From CAZMXI01 sp964570205 (GTDB taxonomy: Bacteria; Planctomycetota; Phycisphaerae; Tepidisphaerales; Tepidisphaeraceae): DNA of 8,675 bases. The stretch spans positions 1 through 8,675 of the forward strand of contig CAZMXI010000194.1 in NCBI GenBank assembly GCA_964570205.1, in the 5' to 3' direction. This document shows, piece after piece, positions 6,252-8,675 of this stretch; the first letter of the stretch is position 1, and each line of letters begins with the position of its first letter. Below the pieces are notes generated by a model, which did no database searches, was not told the origin of the DNA, and saw nothing but the letters and a program-made list of their open reading frames with translations. A program made the translations under genes and the position numbers.

Positions 6252-6494
6252 ATGAACCACGACACACATCGCCAACGTCCCCACGCCGGCACCGACGCGG
6301 CTCACTGCGACCGCTGCGGTGCCGGCGGCGTTCCGCTGATCATGAGCCGCTTCAACACGGAGATGATCTGCCTCGCATGCGAAGCCCGCGAGAAAGTCCA
6401 TCCCGCCCATGCTGCCACGGCGCAGGCGGAACTCGACGCGGTGCGCCGCGGCGAGATGAACTTCCCCGGCGTGGGCAAGCCCGCCGATCTGTAG
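6252..6494 (+). CDS. Small CxxC-CxxC zinc protein (80 aa)
   Basis: The product has a disordered polar N-terminus (1-16) and a treble-clef or ribbon-like zinc module with Cys19-Cys22 (CDRC) and Cys40-Cys43 (CLAC). Between them is MSRFNTEMIC, and after them an EKVHP...AELDAVRRGEMNFPGVG tail. I recognise the pattern S.FNT..IC..C.....HP followed by a NF.GIG-like tail from small plasmid and phage proteins widespread in bacteria, whose function is unknown. Zinc binding is a safe inference; nucleic-acid or protein contact is not shown. GAGG lies eight bases upstream of ATG 6252, and the gene begins nine bases after the HARE-HTH stop, so the two are probably cotranscribed. A strong terminator follows 26 bases after the stop. 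Confidence 0.8.
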   Translation: MNHDTHRQRPHAGTDAAHCDRCGAGGVPLIMSRFNTEMICLACEAREKVHPAHAATAQAELDAVRRGEMNFPGVGKPADL

Positions 6495-6520
6495 CGTCCC
6501 GTCCATCACGCTCAACCCTC

Positions 6521-6548
6521 CACCCCGGCCAGCGCGGCCGGGGTGTTT
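6521..6548 (+). terminator. Intrinsic terminator insulating the Fic cassette
   Basis: CACCCCGGCC (6521-6530) and GGCCGGGGTG (6536-6545) form a perfect 10-bp stem around a five-base loop, followed by TTT. The opposite strand has no T-run after the stem, so it acts rightward only. It ends the accessory unit and separates it from the Fic promoter that begins about 28 bases downstream. Confidence 0.85.
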
Positions 6549-6560
6549 CGCTGGACGCCC

Positions 6561-6597
6561 GCTAGGAACGGAAACTTGACTAGCGTTTGCCACTAGG
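6561..6597. promoter_or_regulatory. Upstream operator half-sites of the Fic promoter
   Basis: Three similarly oriented half-site-like elements precede or enter the main palindrome. They are gCTAGGAACG at 6561-6570, ACTAG at 6579-6583 and ACTAGG at 6592-6597. The first is nine of ten identical to the right arm of the main palindrome read on the other strand (ACTAGGAACG). It also forms a perfect nine-base inverted repeat with 6606-6614, so the arms flank the -35 to -10 region. Confidence 0.5.
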
Positions 6598-6603
6598 TAC
6601 GAT
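6576..6603 (+). promoter_or_regulatory. Sigma70-like promoter of the Fic gene
   Basis: TTGACT (6576-6581, five of six to the consensus) and TACGAT (6598-6603, four of six) are separated by 16 bases. Transcription would start near 6610, giving a leader of about 26 bases that carries the AAGGAAAGG ribosome site. Confidence 0.65.
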
Positions 6604-6615
6604 ATCGTTCCTAGT
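6592..6615. promoter_or_regulatory. 24-bp near-perfect palindromic operator over the Fic -10
   Basis: Half-sites ACTAGGtACGAT (6592-6603) and ATCGTtCCTAGT (6604-6615) are reverse complements except at the single lower-case pair. The element covers the -10 and the predicted transcription start, so a bound dimer would block polymerase. The winged helix at the C-terminus of the Fic protein itself is a natural candidate for the binder. Confidence 0.7.
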
Positions 6616-6635
6616 CTCCAGCGCAAGGAAAGGAT

Positions 6636-7799
6636 GTGTTCCCAGTGGCACGCGAAACCGGAACCTATCGGATCACCCGTGTTGGCGGGGAAGAGGTGCG
6701 TGCTTTCGTGCCTCATCCGCTGCCGCCGGCCAGTCCGCCGCTGGAGATCAGCCCCGCGCTCCAACGGCAACTCGACTGCGCCATGGCCGGCCTCGGCCGC
6801 CTTGTCGTGGCCGCCGACCTGGTCCCCAGCGCTGACTGGTTCCTCTATGGCTTTGTCCGCAAAGAGGCGCTGATCACCTCGCAGATCGAGGGAACCCAGG
6901 CAACGCTGCAGGACGTGCTCGCCTTCGAGGCAGGCCAGGAGCCCCAACGCCCCGACGACGTGCAAGAGGTCTGCAACTACATCGCCGCCCTGGACTACTG
7001 CCAGCGCGAGTTGGCCCGCCCCAAGGGCCTGCCTTTGGCCACGCGCCTGCTGTGCGAGGCCCATCGCCGCCTGATGAAAGGCGCGCGCGGCGGGGACAAG
7101 GGACCCGGCGACATCCGCCAGTCGCAGAACTGGATCGGCGGTTCGCGGCCGGGCAACGCCCGCTTCGTGCCGCCGCCGCCCGACGCCGTTGCCAACGCGC
7201 TGTCGGATCTGGAGAAGTGGATTCACCGCGACGATGAGCTGCCGCCGCTGATTTGCGTGGGCCTGGCCCATGTGCAGTTCGAGACCATCCACCCGTTCCT
7301 CGACGGCAACGGCCGTATCGGCCGACTGCTGATCACGCTTCTGGTCGAACACTGGAAGCTGCTCAAAGTCCCGCTGCTGTATCTGAGCGTGGCCTTCAAA
7401 CGGCACCGGAGCGAGTATTACGAACGTCTGAGTGCCGTACGAACCGAAGGCGACTGGGAAGGTTGGACCAGCTTCTTCCTCGAGTGCGTCGCGGAAGCCG
7501 CCGATGATGCCGTTTCGGCGGCGCAGCAACTGTTCGCCGTAGTGTCCCGCGACCGCAAGGCGCTGACGCAGGATGAAGAGGCTTCGGTCCCGGCGATCCG
7601 GCTCTTTGACCTGTTGCCGGCGAATCCCGTGATCACGTTGCCGCGAGCCATCGAACTGATGGGCGTTAGCAAGCCCACCGCCATTCGGGCGTTGGCCGTG
7701 CTGCGCAAGTTGCGCGTCCTGGAGGAAACGACCGGCAAGCAGCGGGATCGCGTTTACACGTACCACAAGTACCTCCAGTTGCTGACGCAGGACACGTAA
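6636..7799 (+). CDS. Class II Fic-family adenylyltransferase with C-terminal winged helix
   Basis: Fic enzymes transfer AMP (sometimes another nucleotide phosphate) from a nucleotide to hydroxyl side chains of target proteins. The active-site loop HPFLDGNGRIGR (219-230) is complete, including catalytic His219. The inhibitory helix TSQIEG (81-86, consensus [S/T]xxxE[G/N]) is in the same chain ahead of the Fic core. This places it in class II, which is self-inhibited and needs no separate antitoxin. Residues about 7-50 carry the Fic/DOC N-terminal region (GTYRITRVGGEEVRAFVPHPLPP). Residues about 320-380 form a winged helix (LPRAIELMGVSKPTAIRALAVLRKL, then a wing). The 387-residue length is typical of this architecture. 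The start is GTG 6636 with AAGGA six bases upstream; GTG 6645 is a close alternative. It has its own promoter and operator and ends one base from the convergent methyltransferase. The target is unknown. Confidence 0.93.
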   Translation: MFPVARETGTYRITRVGGEEVRAFVPHPLPPASPPLEISPALQRQLDCAMAGLGRLVVAADLVPSADWFLYGFVRKEALITSQIEGTQATLQDVLAFEAGQEPQRPDDVQEVCNYIAALDYCQRELARPKGLPLATRLLCEAHRRLMKGARGGDKGPGDIRQSQNWIGGSRPGNARFVPPPPDAVANALSDLEKWIHRDDELPPLICVGLAHVQFETIHPFLDGNGRIGRLLITLLVEHWKLLKVPLLYLSVAFKRHRSEYYERLSAVRTEGDWEGWTSFFLECVAEAADDAVSAAQQLFAVVSRDRKALTQDEEASVPAIRLFDLLPANPVITLPRAIELMGVSKPTAIRALAVLRKLRVLEETTGKQRDRVYTYHKYLQLLTQDT

Positions 7800-7800
7800 C

Positions 7801-8675
7801 TCAAACCGCGGCTGTGCCGGCATGCGCGACCAGGTCCGGCGCTGCGCGCTCGGCGCTGATTCGCTGGGCCTTCTTGCCCGTGAACTTCTCCCACCGCTGC
7901 ACGATCACATCGCAGTACAGCGTGTCGAGTTCCATGAGGAAGGCGTTGCGGCCGGTCTGCTCGGCGGCGACCAGCGTGCTACCCGAGCCACCGAACAGGT
8001 CCAGCACGTTCTCGCCGGCGAGGCTGGAGTACTGCATCGCCCGCACCGCCAGCTCCACTGGCTTCTCGGTCAGGTGGACCATCGACTGCGGGTTCACCTT
8101 CTTGATGCTCCAGACGTCGGGCACGTTGTTGGGGCCGTAGAACTTGTGCCCCGCGCCCTCGCGCCAGCCATAGAAGCACCATTCGTGGTTGCCCATGAAA
8201 TCCTTGCGCGTGAGGACCGGGTGCTCTTTCACCCAGATGATCGCCTGCGAGAAATACAGCTCGCAGCGTTTGAGCACGGGCGGGTAGTTGGCGCAATTGG
8301 CATAGCCGCCCCAGATGTAGAAACCCCGTCCCGGCGCGAGCACGCGGGCGATGTTGCCGAACCAGTCGGAGAGCATCTGGTCGAAGGCCTCGTCGGAGAC
8401 AAAGTCGTTGGCCAGGGGCCGGTCCTTGGCGCGGAGCTTCTTCTGCGTGGGTTTGGCCTTGCCGGGGTGGCGCTCGACGTCGAGCTTCTGGTGGTGCGTG
8501 GTCTCGAAGCTGGACAAGCCGGCCGCGATGGCGTTGTTGCTGCGCGGCTCGACCTTGACGTTGTACGGCGGGTCGGTGTTGACCAGGTGGATCGTCGCGC
8601 CATCGAGCAGGCGGTCCAGATCCTCGGGCTTGCTCGAGTCGCCGCACAACAATCGGTGGTTGCCGAGAATCCACA
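7801..8675 (-). CDS. Beta-class adenine-N6 DNA methyltransferase, partial; probable ParB-methylase fusion
   Basis: The frame is open through the right edge, showing 290 residues up to the TGA at 7803-7801. The catalytic motif IV DPPY is at visible residues 34-37, the AdoMet motif I FGGSGST at 227-233, and HLTEKPVEL (200-208) fits motif X. DPPY before FGGSG is the beta-class order, so the enzyme should methylate adenine N6. Between them lie a Lys-rich insertion (about 68-87) and the region expected to choose the target. The first visible residues WILGNHRLLCGDSS match the junction found in phage and mobile-element proteins where a ParB-like nuclease domain precedes the methylase. The N-terminal domain is therefore expected outside the window. 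Internal starts near 8652 would cut into that junction and are unlikely. No restriction partner is visible. In a phage it would serve to evade host restriction or mark DNA. Confidence 0.9.
   Translation of the reverse strand, partial: WILGNHRLLCGDSSKPEDLDRLLDGATIHLVNTDPPYNVKVEPRSNNAIAAGLSSFETTHHQKLDVERHPGKAKPTQKKLRAKDRPLANDFVSDEAFDQMLSDWFGNIARVLAPGRGFYIWGGYANCANYPPVLKRCELYFSQAIIWVKEHPVLTRKDFMGNHEWCFYGWREGAGHKFYGPNNVPDVWSIKKVNPQSMVHLTEKPVELAVRAMQYSSLAGENVLDLFGGSGSTLVAAEQTGRNAFLMELDTLYCDVIVQRWEKFTGKKAQRISAERAAPDLVAHAGTAAV

Noticed and set aside
6634..6873. ATG at 6634 as start of a 79-codon protein ahead of Fic
   Set aside because: It is a different frame inside the Fic coding region with Ser/Arg/Pro-rich shadow composition; the same ribosome site fits the Fic GTG start.
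5007..7823. A 938-codon open frame on the minus strand spanning the accessory genes and the Fic gene
   Set aside because: Its translation has no recognisable domain. It runs antisense to genes with clear motifs (Fic loop, HARE-HTH, CxxC pairs), and such long open antisense frames are expected in GC-rich DNA with G/C-biased third positions.
7801..8652. Treating the methyltransferase as complete from the internal TTG at 8652
   Set aside because: The frame is open to the edge and the residues before that codon (WILGNHR) belong to the conserved junction, so the gene is more likely truncated by the window.
1..8675. tRNA genes, CRISPR arrays, insertion sequences, attachment sites
   Set aside because: I saw no cloverleaf, no regularly spaced repeats, no transposase and no recognisable att-type duplication in the window.

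Overview
The window is GC-rich and reads as part of a tailed-phage genome or prophage with a lambda-type head-gene order. Several small accessory proteins, and the closing sequence of the methyltransferase, resemble what I recall from planctomycete prophages and related metagenome bins. That host assignment is from memory of protein character and is not tested here.

Left half (1-4995, all leftward). This is a tightly packed DNA-packaging and head operon. In transcription order it holds a 73-residue terminase-small-subunit candidate, the large terminase (gpA/GpA-like ATPase-nuclease), a hidden 55-residue zinc-ribbon protein, a 65-residue protein in the slot of lambda gpW, a lambda-type portal protein and an HK97-like prohead protease cut by the left edge. 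Most junctions are overlaps (GTGA, ATGA, TGATG, then 38 bp), so translation is probably coupled. The one real gap is 150 bp between the zinc ribbon and the gpW-position gene. Together these products would recognise and cut the phage DNA, pump it through the portal and mature the prohead. The capsid gene should lie just beyond position 1.

Middle (4996-6548, rightward). A divergent intergenic region carries a sigma70-like promoter with a near-palindrome between its -35 and -10. It drives small accessory genes: two conserved-looking proteins without known function, a two-domain protein with a C-terminal HARE-HTH winged helix, and a small CxxC-CxxC zinc protein. One strong intrinsic terminator follows the second gene and another follows the fourth.

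Right (6549-8675). A self-contained cassette encodes a class II Fic adenylyltransferase with a C-terminal winged helix. The cassette is insulated upstream by a terminator and has its own promoter, whose -10 lies inside a 24-bp near-palindrome, with further related half-sites upstream. The Fic gene ends one base from a convergent, leftward beta-class adenine-N6 DNA methyltransferase that runs off the right edge. Its first visible residues match the junction seen in ParB-domain/methylase fusions.

The most interesting signals are the operator array in front of the Fic gene, the shared N-terminal domain between the small-terminase candidate and the large terminase, and the short zinc-ribbon gene inside the packaging operon.
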